33,315 nucleotides of DNA from a bacterium (GCA_021819805.1 JAKAEX010000002.1:1-33315), one strand, 5' to 3'. Numbered from the stretch's first letter, positions 22,351-31,594 are shown. The notes: generated from the letters alone by a model not told the origin. Translations and numbers: made by a program.

Positions 22351-22983
22351 GTGAATATCTTTAGATTCTTAACGGATCCATCGCCGGGGGGCTATCAGGA
22401 TAAAAATCGCTTGGTGCGCTGGCTCGTCGCCAGATGCTCTATTTTTCCGGCTAATGTTTGGACAGCGGCTCGCATTGTCGCGCCAATCTTTATTATTCCC
22501 GCTTATTACTGGTCGTCAATTTTAAGCTTGATCTTATTTGCTTTGTTCGCCGCCACCGATTTTATTGATGGCAAAGTGGCCAGGCATCGCGGTCAAGCCA
22601 GCAATGTTGGCGCCTGGTTAGATCCATTAGCTGACAAAGTTTTTGTCGTCGTTTGTTTCTACTGGTTTGGTTTAATTGCCAGACCGATTTTGTCGGTTGA
22701 ATTATTTTGGCTTTTTACCGGAGTGGAATTGGGCGGACGAGTGATTGTGGGCATAGTCTGGAAAATTAGGCGAAGCAAAATAGATGTTAAGGCCAAATGG
22801 TATGGCAAAATAAAATTTGGCTTGCAGATTGCTTTGGGCGCTTGGTTGTTGCTTACCTATATTGTCAGCTGGACCCCCAAAACCCTGCTGGATGTTTGCT
22901 TAGCTCTTATTACCCTGCTGACGGCTGTAAGTGTCGCCAGTCATATCTGGAATATTCCCGAACCATTTTGTAAAAAAAATTAA
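22351..22983 (+). CDS. CDP-alcohol phosphatidyltransferase family protein
   Basis: The start is the GTG at 22351, 4 nt after a full AGGAGG (22341-22346); an in-frame TTG at 22261 would read through this site. The 210-residue membrane protein has the complete family signature D-x2-D-G-x2-A-R-x8-G-x3-D-x3-D: D70, D73, G74, A77, R78, G87, D91 and D95. These residues bind the metal and the CDP-linked substrate. Five or six hydrophobic segments are visible (for example about 45-66, 97-120, 155-180). Such enzymes make phosphatidylglycerol phosphate, phosphatidylinositol-type or cardiolipin-like lipids from a CDP-alcohol donor. PgsA is the likeliest member, but the acceptor cannot be read from the sequence. 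A terminator follows. Confidence 0.9.
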   Translation: MNIFRFLTDPSPGGYQDKNRLVRWLVARCSIFPANVWTAARIVAPIFIIPAYYWSSILSLILFALFAATDFIDGKVARHRGQASNVGAWLDPLADKVFVVVCFYWFGLIARPILSVELFWLFTGVELGGRVIVGIVWKIRRSKIDVKAKWYGKIKFGLQIALGAWLLLTYIVSWTPKTLLDVCLALITLLTAVSVASHIWNIPEPFCKKN

Positions 22984-22984
22984 G

Positions 22985-23015
22985 AAAAAGGCACGTTAAC
23001 TAACGTGCCTTTTAA
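22985..23015 (+). terminator. Intrinsic terminator
   Basis: AAAGGCACGTTA (22987-22998) pairs with TAACGTGCCTTT (23001-23012), followed by TAAAA. It closes the phosphatidyltransferase gene. Confidence 0.8.
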
Positions 23016-23028
23016 AATCCCTTAGTTT

Positions 23029-23063
23029 CCTCCCCCTTAATAAGGGGGAGGTCGGGAGGGGGT
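23029..23063. repeat. CCCCCTCCCGACCTCCCCC palindromic repeat, copy 2 (inverted)
   Basis: The plus strand reads CCTCCCCCTTAATAAGGGGG then AGGTCGGGAGGGGG, the inverse of the unit at 10753-10791. It contains a CCCCCTT/AAGGGGG hairpin. It lies directly upstream of the groESL promoter. Confidence 0.7.
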
Positions 23064-23070
23064 TCTTCTC

Positions 23071-23099
23071 TTGACACTGGTGGCTTTCTTGTTTAATAT
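23071..23099 (+). promoter_or_regulatory. groESL promoter
   Basis: A consensus TTGACA (23071-23076), a 17-nt spacer and TAATAT (23094-23099). The start would fall near 23106, so the CIRCE operator lies at the very 5' end of the mRNA, the usual place. Confidence 0.8.
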
Positions 23100-23108
23100 A
23101 GAGAGGCT

Positions 23109-23135
23109 TTAGCAGTCAAAACCAGGGACTGCTAA
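23109..23135 (+). promoter_or_regulatory. CIRCE operator (HrcA site), variant
   Basis: TTAGCAGTC (23109-23117), nine bases and GACTGCTAA (23127-23135) form the perfect 9-9-9 inverted repeat of CIRCE. The standard arms are TTAGCACTC/GAGTGCTAA; here position 7 is G in the left arm and C at its partner, a compensated change. AGAGG and CCTCT extend the symmetry outward, with a small bulge. It predicts that HrcA represses groES-groEL and releases it on heat shock. The hrcA gene is not in the window. Confidence 0.92.
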
Positions 23136-23167
23136 CCTCTACTATTAATAATTTTAAGCTTAAATTT

Positions 23168-23458
23168 ATGAATTTAAAACCTCTTCATGCCAACGTCATC
23201 GTTAAGCCTTTGAGCAAAGAAACCGTGACCAAATCCGGCATTGTTATTCCTGAAACTGTAAGTCAGGAAAAACCGGAACAAGGCGAAGTGGTCGCTGTTG
23301 GCGCCGGTAGAGTTTTGGACAATGGCCAAATCGCTCCTATGAGCGTTAAGGTCGGCGACAAAGTTATGTTCCGCAAATATTCGCCAGATGAAATCAAAGT
23401 TGGCGAAGAAGAATATTTGGTTATCAAGGAACAAGACATCATGTTAATTATTGAATAA
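23168..23458 (+). CDS. groES: Co-chaperonin GroES
   Basis: This 96-residue protein is the heptameric lid of the GroEL folding chamber. It has the family N-terminus [13 protein letters not shown], the mobile loop around residues 17-32 ([16 protein letters not shown]), [34 protein letters not shown] and the C-terminal [14 protein letters not shown]. Length is normal (about 95). It is transcribed from a CIRCE-controlled promoter and lies 9 nt before groEL. There is no SD site. The sequence shows no defect, in contrast to groEL. Confidence 0.97.
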   Translation: MNLKPLHANVIVKPLSKETVTKSGIVIPETVSQEKPEQGEVVAVGAGRVLDNGQIAPMSVKVGDKVMFRKYSPDEIKVGEEEYLVIKEQDIMLIIE

Positions 23459-24376
<918 letters not shown>

Positions 24377-24382
24377 GTCGGT

Positions 24383-25123
24383 TTGAAACTGGATTCAGCC
24401 GATTTGAAAGATTTGGGCCAGGCCAGAAAAGTTGTGGCCACCAAAGACAACACGACCATTGTTGACGGCAAAGGCGAAGCCGACAAAATTAAAAATCGCG
24501 TGGAACAGATTAAGCGAGAAAAAGATTTGTCTGATTCCGATTATGATAAAGAAAAATTACAGGAACGCTTGGCCAAATTGTCAGGCGGCGTGGCCGTCAT
24601 TAAAGTTGGCGCCGCGACTGAAACGGAAATGAAAGAAAAGAAAGACCGCATTGAAGACGCTTTGAATGCCACGCGCGCGGCCGTGGAAGAAGGCGTGGTG
24701 CCGGGCGGCGGCTTGGCTTTGGTTGTGGCCAGCGGAATGTTGAAAAAAATGTCAGAAAACATAAAACCAGAGTTAGTTGGAGAAAAAATAATTAACATAG
24801 CTGTTTTAGAGCCCATAAAACAGATAGCTAATAACGCTGGTTTTGATGGATCATTTGTGCTGTATGGTATTATAGAGGCTCAAAAAGCACAAAATAATAA
24901 AAATATCGGTTTTGATGCGGCGACTGGTAAATTTGTTGATATGATTAATGTTGGTATTATTGATCCAACCAAAGTTGTGCGTTCCGCTTTGGAAAATGCC
25001 GCTTCAGCCGCGATGATGTTCTTAACCACTGAGGCGGTCATTACCGATAAGCCAAGCGAGAAGCACGAACATGAACACGGCGGCGGTATGGGCGGTATGA
25101 ATCCCGGTATGATGGGCATGTAA
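24383..25123 (+). CDS. groEL: GroEL C-terminal portion (246 aa), same frame after the TAG
   Basis: The frame resumes [14 protein letters not shown] directly after the TAG; the TTG at 24383 is only a formal start. It holds the rest of the apical domain, the second intermediate and C-terminal equatorial parts and the tail [14 protein letters not shown]. From about 24731 to 24975 the codons shift to ATA, GGA, TCA, GCA and CCA (for example five ATA codons between ASG and LYG), unlike both flanks. This suggests an imported patch. No SD site or promoter would start this half alone. Confidence 0.7.
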   Translation: MKLDSADLKDLGQARKVVATKDNTTIVDGKGEADKIKNRVEQIKREKDLSDSDYDKEKLQERLAKLSGGVAVIKVGAATETEMKEKKDRIEDALNATRAAVEEGVVPGGGLALVVASGMLKKMSENIKPELVGEKIINIAVLEPIKQIANNAGFDGSFVLYGIIEAQKAQNNKNIGFDAATGKFVDMINVGIIDPTKVVRSALENAASAAMMFLTTEAVITDKPSEKHEHEHGGGMGGMNPGMMGM

Positions 25124-25159
25124 GCGCTTATCCTGATTGCCGCATAATAAAATAAAGTA

Positions 25160-25190
25160 AAAACAGAGCTTTAACCGGCTCTGTTTTGGT
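25160..25190 (+). terminator. Probable terminator after groEL
   Basis: AAAACAGAGC (25160-25169) pairs with GCTCTGTTTT (25178-25187) around TTTAACCG. The T-run is only four bases, so efficiency may be moderate. Confidence 0.65.
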
Positions 25191-25257
25191 GTCTTGAAAA
25201 ATTATAATTTTAGCGTTAAGCTCATAACAGTTTTTTTAAAAATAAAATGGGGGAAAC

Positions 25258-25848
25258 ATGAGTGTTTTGGTTGGCGTTTTAACTTTGATTTTCGCAATGG
25301 CTCTTAATTTGCCCTTGGCTGATCAAGAAAACCAACGGCAAATTATTACCAGCAAGAGCCAAATTGATTCGGCTTTGATTCCTTGGGTGGAAAAAATTAA
25401 CGGTACTGACAAAAAATATTTTGTTGGTAAAAATTTGTTAATACCCAAAGACACGGGGTGGGCTAAAAGTTATAGCCCTTTGCCGGCTTATGACAGTTTG
25501 CTGGCGACTCGCGATTCGGTGATTGTGGTTTTTTTGGAAAAAAGTTTGCTGGGAGTTTATGAGCACGGCTGTTTGATGGCTTGGGCGCCGATTACTCGCG
25601 GCCGAAAAGTTAGTTTTACACCTCTGGGGGAATATGCTGTTTTGGATAAGGCGCGATTAATGTATTCCAAAAAATACGGCAACGTGCCAATGCCCTATTC
25701 TTTGCACTTGGTTGATAATATTTGTATTCACCAAGGGCCAATGGTTGGTCGGGGCGCTTCGCACGGCTGTATCCGCTTATTTAAGCGGGACGCTCAGTGG
25801 CTTTACACTTGGGCTCGCAAAGGCACCAAGGTAATTATTAAAATTTAA
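25258..25848 (+). CDS. L,D-transpeptidase (YkuD family)
   Basis: This 196-residue protein would cross-link peptidoglycan stem peptides through 3-3 bonds, or attach proteins to them. The N-terminal hydrophobic stretch (about residues 2-20, VLVGVLTLIFAMALNLPL) acts as a signal peptide or anchor. The YkuD domain (about 90-196) has the active-site motif IHQGPMVGRGASHGCIRL (in two steps), with catalytic Cys 171 in SHGCIRL. PLGEYAVLDKARLMY and SLHLVDNICIH are also typical of the fold. A purine-rich GGGGG (25249-25253) precedes the ATG. The gene is monocistronic with a terminator; together with murA it supports a peptidoglycan wall. Catalytic residues are intact. Confidence 0.93.
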   Translation: MSVLVGVLTLIFAMALNLPLADQENQRQIITSKSQIDSALIPWVEKINGTDKKYFVGKNLLIPKDTGWAKSYSPLPAYDSLLATRDSVIVVFLEKSLLGVYEHGCLMAWAPITRGRKVSFTPLGEYAVLDKARLMYSKKYGNVPMPYSLHLVDNICIHQGPMVGRGASHGCIRLFKRDAQWLYTWARKGTKVIIKI

Positions 25849-25851
25849 GTT

Positions 25852-25878
25852 AAGGGGCTAAAATAGCCTCTTTTTTTA
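25852..25878 (+). terminator. Intrinsic terminator abutting the gatA promoter
   Basis: AAGGGGCT (25852-25859) pairs with AGCCTCTT (25865-25872), with one G-T pair, followed by T's up to the -35 box of the next promoter at 25879. Confidence 0.75.
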
Positions 25879-25907
25879 TTGACTGAGAAGTGGCTTAGTG
25901 ATAAGCT
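25879..25907 (+). promoter_or_regulatory. Putative gatA promoter, probably leaderless
   Basis: TTGACT (25879-25884) and TAAGCT (25902-25907) are 17 nt apart. The ATG at 25915 lies 7 nt after the -10 box, so the transcript should begin at or beside the start codon. Confidence 0.55.
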
Positions 25908-25914
25908 ATTTAGT

Positions 25915-27363
<1,449 letters not shown>

Positions 27364-27367
27364 TTAT

Positions 27368-28111
27368 ATGATAAAAAAAGGCAGGTCGTTTTTGCTTTTT
27401 ACCGCCAGCTTCGCCGCCGGCGCGATTTTTTTAATTGTCATGGCTTTAGTCTTTAGAGATAAAAGCGTTTCGCCGAGCAAGCTGGCTGATGAGGCCGATA
27501 AATTAAAAGCTGCCAATGCCAAGGTCGTGGCCAATTTGGGCGCCGGCCAAGTAAGCAAAGTGCGGGCGATTGATGGCGATGATTTTTTGCTGGGCAAAAA
27601 AAATTCAAAAAACGAATTGATTGTTTACCTTGATTTTGACTGCCCCTTTTCCCGAAGCTTTTTTAAAACCATCAAACAAGTTAACGAGGTTTTTGGCAAG
27701 GATTTAGCCATTGCTTTGCGCCACTACCCCTTAGATAGCCATCCTGGAGCCCTGGAAGCCGCGCAGGCCTTTGAATGCGCCAGAGAGCAAGAAAAGGCTC
27801 TGCCCATGGCCGAGGCCCTATTTGACAACCAGGACAAGAATGATAATAATACGGAAGGCATTTTGGCCGACGCCCAGGCTGTCGGTTTGAAAATGGAGCC
27901 GTTTAAAAGCTGTTTAAGCAGCAAGAAATACCAGGCTAAAATTTTGGCCGGCAAAGAGGAAGCCGGCTTGTTTGGAGTAATGGGCGCGCCGACCAGTTTT
28001 TTGAACGGCCGCAACCTGCCCGGCGCTTATCAGTTTGAAGATTTTAGCGATGCCACCGGCCGGCAATATGAAGGCCTGAAAACTTTGATAGCCAAAGAAA
28101 TAAAAAAATAA
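27368..28111 (+). CDS. Membrane-anchored DsbA/thioredoxin-fold protein with CPFS instead of CxxC
   Basis: The start at 27368 follows gatA by 4 nt. The 247-residue protein has an N-terminal membrane anchor (about residues 8-28) and a DsbA-like (Thioredoxin_4) domain outside the membrane. Family landmarks are the strand ELIVYLDFDCPFSRSFF, RHYPLDSHPGALEAAQA and the cis-proline loop GAPTSFLNGR. The active-site motif reads CPFS, so the second redox Cys is missing; two further cysteines (ECARE, KSCLSS) lie in the helical insert, one of which could serve as a partner. A CxxS protein would act more as an isomerase or mixed-disulfide carrier than as an oxidase. The gatA link is probably only positional. 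Confidence 0.87.
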   Translation: MIKKGRSFLLFTASFAAGAIFLIVMALVFRDKSVSPSKLADEADKLKAANAKVVANLGAGQVSKVRAIDGDDFLLGKKNSKNELIVYLDFDCPFSRSFFKTIKQVNEVFGKDLAIALRHYPLDSHPGALEAAQAFECAREQEKALPMAEALFDNQDKNDNNTEGILADAQAVGLKMEPFKSCLSSKKYQAKILAGKEEAGLFGVMGAPTSFLNGRNLPGAYQFEDFSDATGRQYEGLKTLIAKEIKK

Positions 28112-28117
28112 AAACCA

Positions 28118-28153
28118 CTGTCATTGCGAGGAACGCAGCGACGTGGCAATCTC
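28118..28153 (+). repeat. Dispersed palindromic repeat of the TGTCATTGCGAG family, copy 2
   Basis: CTGTCATTGCGAGGAACGCA then GCGACGTGGCAATCTC shares both ends with the element at 4267-4315 in the opposite orientation. It sits 5 nt before tRNA-Ser. Confidence 0.75.
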
Positions 28154-28158
28154 ATTTT

Positions 28159-28245
28159 GGAGAGTTCGCATAGCGGTCTAGTGCGCAGTCCTGGAAAGAC
28201 TGTATGCTTTAACGAGCATCGAGGGTTCGAATCCCTCACTCTCCG
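28159..28245 (+). tRNA. tRNA-Ser, anticodon GGA
   Basis: An 87-nt cloverleaf with a long variable arm, as expected for Ser: acceptor GGAGAGT/ACTCTCC with discriminator G, anticodon arm CAGTC/GACTG with loop CTGGAAA, variable stem ATGCT/AGCAT, and T-arm GAGGG/CCCTC with TTCGAAT. Anticodon GGA reads UCC and UCU. CCA is not encoded. A palindromic repeat lies just before it. Confidence 0.95.
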
Positions 28246-28292
28246 CACAAATGTCCAAGTTTATAATAAAAATAAAATAAGGAAACATAGAT

Positions 28293-29123
28293 ATGTCGAA
28301 AGAAAAAATATCGGAAGAACCAAAACTAATAAACAAACACGATTTTTATTTTGAGACCTCACTCTATGAGCTGTTAGATTATTCAGGCTTAGAGGACGAA
28401 AAGAATCTTCTATTGGGTGATGTAGATGCATATTCTGCTAAAAATAGCACCGATACTACATATAGTATTAAGTTTAATTGGATTGTAAAAATAGATACTA
28501 AGTATGCAGGCCAATACACCCCAGATCTTGTTTGTGGTTTTGGTGTAGCCACCCTTCAATGTAAGAGAAAAATTAATGACGTTTTAAGATTCTTTATATA
28601 CAACGATGAGATTAACAAAGAAATCATGAAAGTTGGGCAGTGGCCCTCTTTGGCTGATTTGCAATTTGCAGAAATTGGAAAGAAATATGATGGGGTATTA
28701 CCAGAAGAAGATCTAAAAAATCTTAAGAAGGCTATTGGTCTCGTAGCTCACGGAGCAGGCGCCGGTTCTTTCGTTTATCTTAGACGTATTTTCGAAAATC
28801 TTATTTTCGAAACATTTAATAATAATATTTCCACCTTAAACATTACTGAAGATGATTTCGAGAAACAGCGGATGGAGGAAAAGATAGAAACGCTAAAAGA
28901 ATTTTTACCCAGCCAGCTAATTGAGATGAAGTTTATCTATGGTATTTTTGGTAAAGGAGTGCACGAACTTAGCGAAGAAGAGTGTTTGAAATATTTTGGA
29001 CCATTAAAATTATCTATTGAACTAATCTTGGATCAAAAGATTGAAAACATAAAAAAGCAAGAACGTGATGCTTTTGTTAAAAAAGAACTACAAAAGATTA
29101 ATAAACAAATCAAGAGTAGCTAG
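28293..29123 (+). CDS. Hypothetical protein, probably acquired
   Basis: I do not recognise this 276-residue soluble protein. It starts 47 nt after tRNA-Ser, with AAGGAA about 9 nt before the ATG. An acidic, mixed N-terminal half contains a Cys pair (LVCGFGVATLQCKRK, about residues 81-95) and a strand-rich region. The C-terminal half is helical, with HGAGAGSFVYLRRIFENLIF (about 151-170) and GKGVHELSEEECLKYF (about 222-237), then a long basic helix (about 250-276). The Arg-rich and His-Glu-rich pair of motifs suggests a conserved nucleic-acid-related or defence-island domain, but I cannot name it. Codons are AT-rich (AGA, ATA, GCA, GGA), unlike the host genes before it. UAG is the stop. Confidence 0.75.
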   Translation: MSKEKISEEPKLINKHDFYFETSLYELLDYSGLEDEKNLLLGDVDAYSAKNSTDTTYSIKFNWIVKIDTKYAGQYTPDLVCGFGVATLQCKRKINDVLRFFIYNDEINKEIMKVGQWPSLADLQFAEIGKKYDGVLPEEDLKNLKKAIGLVAHGAGAGSFVYLRRIFENLIFETFNNNISTLNITEDDFEKQRMEEKIETLKEFLPSQLIEMKFIYGIFGKGVHELSEEECLKYFGPLKLSIELILDQKIENIKKQERDAFVKKELQKINKQIKSS

Positions 29124-29218
29124 TTATTGGTTATTGCTGTTTTAATCACTACCCTCTCTGCTAGCTCTGTTTCGTTATTATTGATTTTGCAGTATAATAA
29201 AGATACTTATGAATAAGT

Positions 29219-29247
29219 TTGACAATCATTAAATTTTAGGTTAACAT
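29219..29247 (+). promoter_or_regulatory. Promoter of the candidate small RNA/leader
   Basis: A consensus TTGACA (29219-29224), 17 nt and TAACAT (29242-29247) predict a start near 29254. A second TATAAT without a good -35 lies at 29193-29198. Confidence 0.6.
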
Positions 29248-29253
29248 AGTCTT

Positions 29254-29342
29254 ACTGGAAGTATTGGGGAAAATGGGAGAAACTCCTTCATTTTACTAAA
29301 ATCACCCACTCTGCCCCTTTCGGGGGGCACGGTGGGTTTTTT
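29254..29342 (+). ncRNA. Candidate structured small RNA or attenuator leader
   Basis: Between a good promoter and a strong terminator lies about 89 nt with no sizeable ORF. It can form a first hairpin AAAATG-GGAG-AAA-CTCC-TT-CATTTT (about 29270-29294) and then the terminator hairpin. The only reading frame is the 8-codon MGETPSFY (ATG near 29273), preceded by GGGGAAA, which could be a leader peptide. It matches none of the common bacterial RNAs I can recall (SRP, 6S, tmRNA, RNase P). It may be an independent RNA or the attenuated leader of the NYN gene. Confidence 0.45.
29304..29342 (+). terminator. Strong terminator directly before the NYN gene
   Basis: CCCAC (29305-29309) pairs with GTGGG (29332-29336) and TGCCCC (29312-29317) with GGGGCA (29324-29329), making one long stem with a small internal mismatch, followed by TTTTTT. 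The NYN start codon is at 29346, 3 nt after the T-run. Confidence 0.85.
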
Positions 29343-29345
29343 AAT

Positions 29346-29900
29346 ATGGTTGATACTGAAAGGGTTGCTATTTTTATTGATGGTAGCAATCTATATCACA
29401 AATTAAAGGATTTACAAATTCCTGGCACCACGATATTTAATTATAAGGGATTATGTAAAAAGCTCGCAAGAAATAGGGTAATTATTTCTTGCCGTTATTA
29501 TGTTGGGGCAATTAGAGCTAAAGATAATGATAATAAAGGACAAAGACTTAGAGCTAATCAGTTAAAATTATTTAACAATTTAATGACGCAAGGTTTTGTT
29601 ATTAAAAAGGGCAATTTTTTGTTTAATAGTGATGGCTATCACGAAAAAGGTGTTGATGTTAAATTGGCGGTTGATTTGTTGGTTGGGGCTTATGACGACC
29701 TTTGGGATACGGCTATAATTATTTCCTCTGACTCTGACTTAAATCCCGCCATAAAAAAAGTTAAACATTTAAAGAAAAACGTGGAGTATGTAGGTTTTTC
29801 TCATAACCCCTGCTATTCATTACAAAAAGTTTCGTCGTTATCTCGTTTGTTAATAAGAGAAGATTTGGATGAATTTATTGTGCCACAATTATCATTATAA
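29346..29900 (+). CDS. NYN-domain (LabA/DUF88-like, PIN-fold) protein
   Basis: This 184-residue protein is a single NYN domain, a PIN-like RNase fold. It opens ERVAIFIDGSNLYHKLKDL, where the Asp in FIDGSN is the first metal ligand. The second is in GVDVKLAVDLLVGAYDD (about residues 102-118) and the third in IIISSDSDLNPAIKKV (about 122-137), giving the acidic triad expected of an active nuclease. It ends at about the family's usual size. Codons are AT-rich, like the gene at 28293 and unlike most of the window. The start codon lies 3 nt past a strong terminator and has no SD, so expression likely depends on read-through or an unseen promoter. RNA targets are unknown. Confidence 0.9.
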   Translation: MVDTERVAIFIDGSNLYHKLKDLQIPGTTIFNYKGLCKKLARNRVIISCRYYVGAIRAKDNDNKGQRLRANQLKLFNNLMTQGFVIKKGNFLFNSDGYHEKGVDVKLAVDLLVGAYDDLWDTAIIISSDSDLNPAIKKVKHLKKNVEYVGFSHNPCYSLQKVSSLSRLLIREDLDEFIVPQLSL

Positions 29901-29919
29901 TATTTTTAATAAATAACCT

Positions 29920-30102
29920 ATGTCTAAAAACATGAATGGCGGGGGGCCTGCCGGCGGCGTTTACGGCTTGGCTTTCATTGGCGCGGTGGTTTATTACATC
30001 CAGCATGCTGACAGTTTCTTGGTTGGGCTGTTGGGCGTTTTAAAAGCCATTGTTTGGCCGGCGATGATCGTCTATAAGCTGTTGGAGTTTTTAAAAATGT
30101 AG
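29920..30102 (+). CDS. Small membrane protein
   Basis: This 60-residue protein has a glycine-rich N-terminus (MSKNMNGGGPAGGVYGLAF) and two hydrophobic segments, about residues 13-29 and 34-56, with a short hairpin between (IQHADSFL). The GGxAGGxVYGL start with IQHA is a pattern I associate with conserved small membrane proteins found in many bacteria, of unknown function. Codon use returns to host style, so it likely marks the right edge of the AT-rich segment. It starts a run with a radical SAM gene 15 nt downstream. Confidence 0.75.
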   Translation: MSKNMNGGGPAGGVYGLAFIGAVVYYIQHADSFLVGLLGVLKAIVWPAMIVYKLLEFLKM

Positions 30103-30117
30103 TCTTGCCTCAATTCT

Positions 30118-31146
30118 ATGGCCAAAGCCTTGGGCAAAATTTTAGCCGAAGCCGGTTGGCTGACCGGCGGTTATTTTGTAGCGCCAAAATATGTAAGTTT
30201 GCTCATAACTTGGCGCTGTAATTTTCGTTGCGCCAGCTGTTCAATTTGGCAAAAGACCGATTATGCCGATTTGGCCGACGAAGATTGGCTGGCCATTGCC
30301 AGCGACTTAAAACAAAGCTTGCCCCCCGATACTTTGATTGAAATTAACGGCGGCGAAGCGCTTTTACTTAAGCCTAAAGTTTTAAAATTGATTAAAAGTT
30401 TGGCTGAATATTTTGAGGAAGTTAATTTAACCACCAACGGTTCGCTGATTACGCCTGAGGTAATTAAAGATTTAAGCGAAGCCGGCTTGCGGACGATTAA
30501 AGTTTCTCTCTATAGCCTGGAGCCCGACACGCACGACGCTTTGCGCGGTTTTGCCGGCGCCCAAGCTCGCGCTTTGGCGGCGATTAAGCTGGCGGCCGAG
30601 AGTAATTTAAAAGTTGAGGTCGGTGTTTTATTAACGGGCAAAAATATCAGCCAGCTGCCGGCGCTTCTGACCTATTTAAAAACTTTATCGGGCGTCAGCG
30701 CCATCCTTCAGCCCTTGGATGAGAGCGTGGAGTCGTCGGCTTCAAAAAATTTAAGCGCCAATTCTTTGCCGGCCGAACTTTGGCCGGAACCGGCGGCGGT
30801 TAAAACTTTTTTTGCTTGGCTGGGCGAGCAAGCGGACTTGCTTAAAAATTCGCCGGCCAATTTGGCGGCCATTGAAAAATATTATTTACAGCCGGAGAGC
30901 GTTTTGGTTTATCGCTGTTTCGCCAGCCAAAAGAATTTGATTATTTACCCGGACGGCCAAGCGGCTTTCTGCTTTAAGACCGGAGCTATTGGCAATTTGC
31001 GAGAGAAAAAATTGGCCGATATTTTGCGCGGCGCCGGCGCCAAGCAGACTCGGCGCGCCATCAAGACCTGTTCCAAATATTGCCGGATAGTCGGCTGTAA
31101 TTTTAATCGCGGTTTTAAAGAATGGTTTAAAGATAAATTTAAATAA
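30118..31146 (+). CDS. Radical SAM protein with a SPASM-like C-terminus
   Basis: This 342-residue enzyme has the radical SAM motif C34-x3-C38-x2-C41 (CNFRCASC), which binds the 4Fe-4S cluster that cleaves S-adenosylmethionine. The GGE motif that binds the amino group of SAM is INGGEALLL (about residues 79-87), and VNLTTNGSLIT follows. The C-terminal part has more cysteines (YRCFASQ, AAFCFKTG, CSKYCRIVGC), as in SPASM-domain maturases that hold extra clusters. Substrates of such enzymes are often peptides or sugars. No precursor peptide is evident next to it, though the 60-residue protein before it and the membrane protein 5 nt after it are operon partners to consider. Confidence 0.92.
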   Translation: MAKALGKILAEAGWLTGGYFVAPKYVSLLITWRCNFRCASCSIWQKTDYADLADEDWLAIASDLKQSLPPDTLIEINGGEALLLKPKVLKLIKSLAEYFEEVNLTTNGSLITPEVIKDLSEAGLRTIKVSLYSLEPDTHDALRGFAGAQARALAAIKLAAESNLKVEVGVLLTGKNISQLPALLTYLKTLSGVSAILQPLDESVESSASKNLSANSLPAELWPEPAAVKTFFAWLGEQADLLKNSPANLAAIEKYYLQPESVLVYRCFASQKNLIIYPDGQAAFCFKTGAIGNLREKKLADILRGAGAKQTRRAIKTCSKYCRIVGCNFNRGFKEWFKDKFK

Positions 31147-31151
31147 ATTAT

Positions 31152-31583
31152 ATGAATTACAAACACACGCAGGTTGCCTATTTACTAATCATCGCTTTTT
31201 TGGTGGTAATTTTACTGTCGGCTTGGCTGGCGATTACCGGCGCCCAAGACGGCTGGCTCGGCGGCCTGATGGCTTTGATTTTGGCGATTTTTGCCTGGCT
31301 GTTTTCTTCGCTGACTGTAGTAATTGATGCCGGCCAGCTGATTTTAAGTTTCGGACCGGGTTTGGTTAAAAAAAATATTGAGCTGTCGGAGGTGGCCGCC
31401 TGCCAAACAGTTAGAAATAAGTGGTGGTATGGCTGGGGCATTCATCTGACGCCCAAAGGCTGGCTGTATAATGTCTCCGGTCTGTTGGCTGTGGAGATAC
31501 TTTTTAAAAACGGCAAAACTTTGCGCGTTGGCACTGACCAGCCGGAAATTTTGTCCGCGGCTATCAAGGCTAATTTGCGTTAA
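31152..31583 (+). CDS. Hypothetical membrane protein with a C-terminal beta domain
   Basis: This 143-residue protein has two membrane helices, about residues 9-28 and 34-54, followed by a soluble beta-rich part that looks like a bacterial PH-like domain: VIDAGQLILSFGPGLVKKNIEL, then WWYGWGIHLTPKGWLYNV and AVEILFKNGKTLRVGTDQPE. PH-like domains of this layout often sense or bind a ligand or partner at the membrane. It follows the radical SAM gene by 5 nt, and a terminator closes the unit. Family name uncertain. Confidence 0.75.
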   Translation: MNYKHTQVAYLLIIAFLVVILLSAWLAITGAQDGWLGGLMALILAIFAWLFSSLTVVIDAGQLILSFGPGLVKKNIELSEVAACQTVRNKWWYGWGIHLTPKGWLYNVSGLLAVEILFKNGKTLRVGTDQPEILSAAIKANLR

Positions 31584-31594
31584 TTTTTAAAAAT

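Noticed and set aside
25879-25914. TTG start for gatA
   Set aside because: This segment contains the -35 and -10 boxes; GatA homologues start at the MKLNELT-like position.
29254-29342. Known housekeeping RNA (SRP RNA, 6S, tmRNA, RNase P)
   Set aside because: No SRP tetraloop motif, no tRNA-like ends and too short for 6S, tmRNA or RNase P RNA.
28225-29345. Attachment site formed by a repeated tRNA-Ser 3' end
   Set aside because: I looked for a second copy of the T-arm/acceptor end downstream to bound an integrated element and found none in the window; no integrase is present either.
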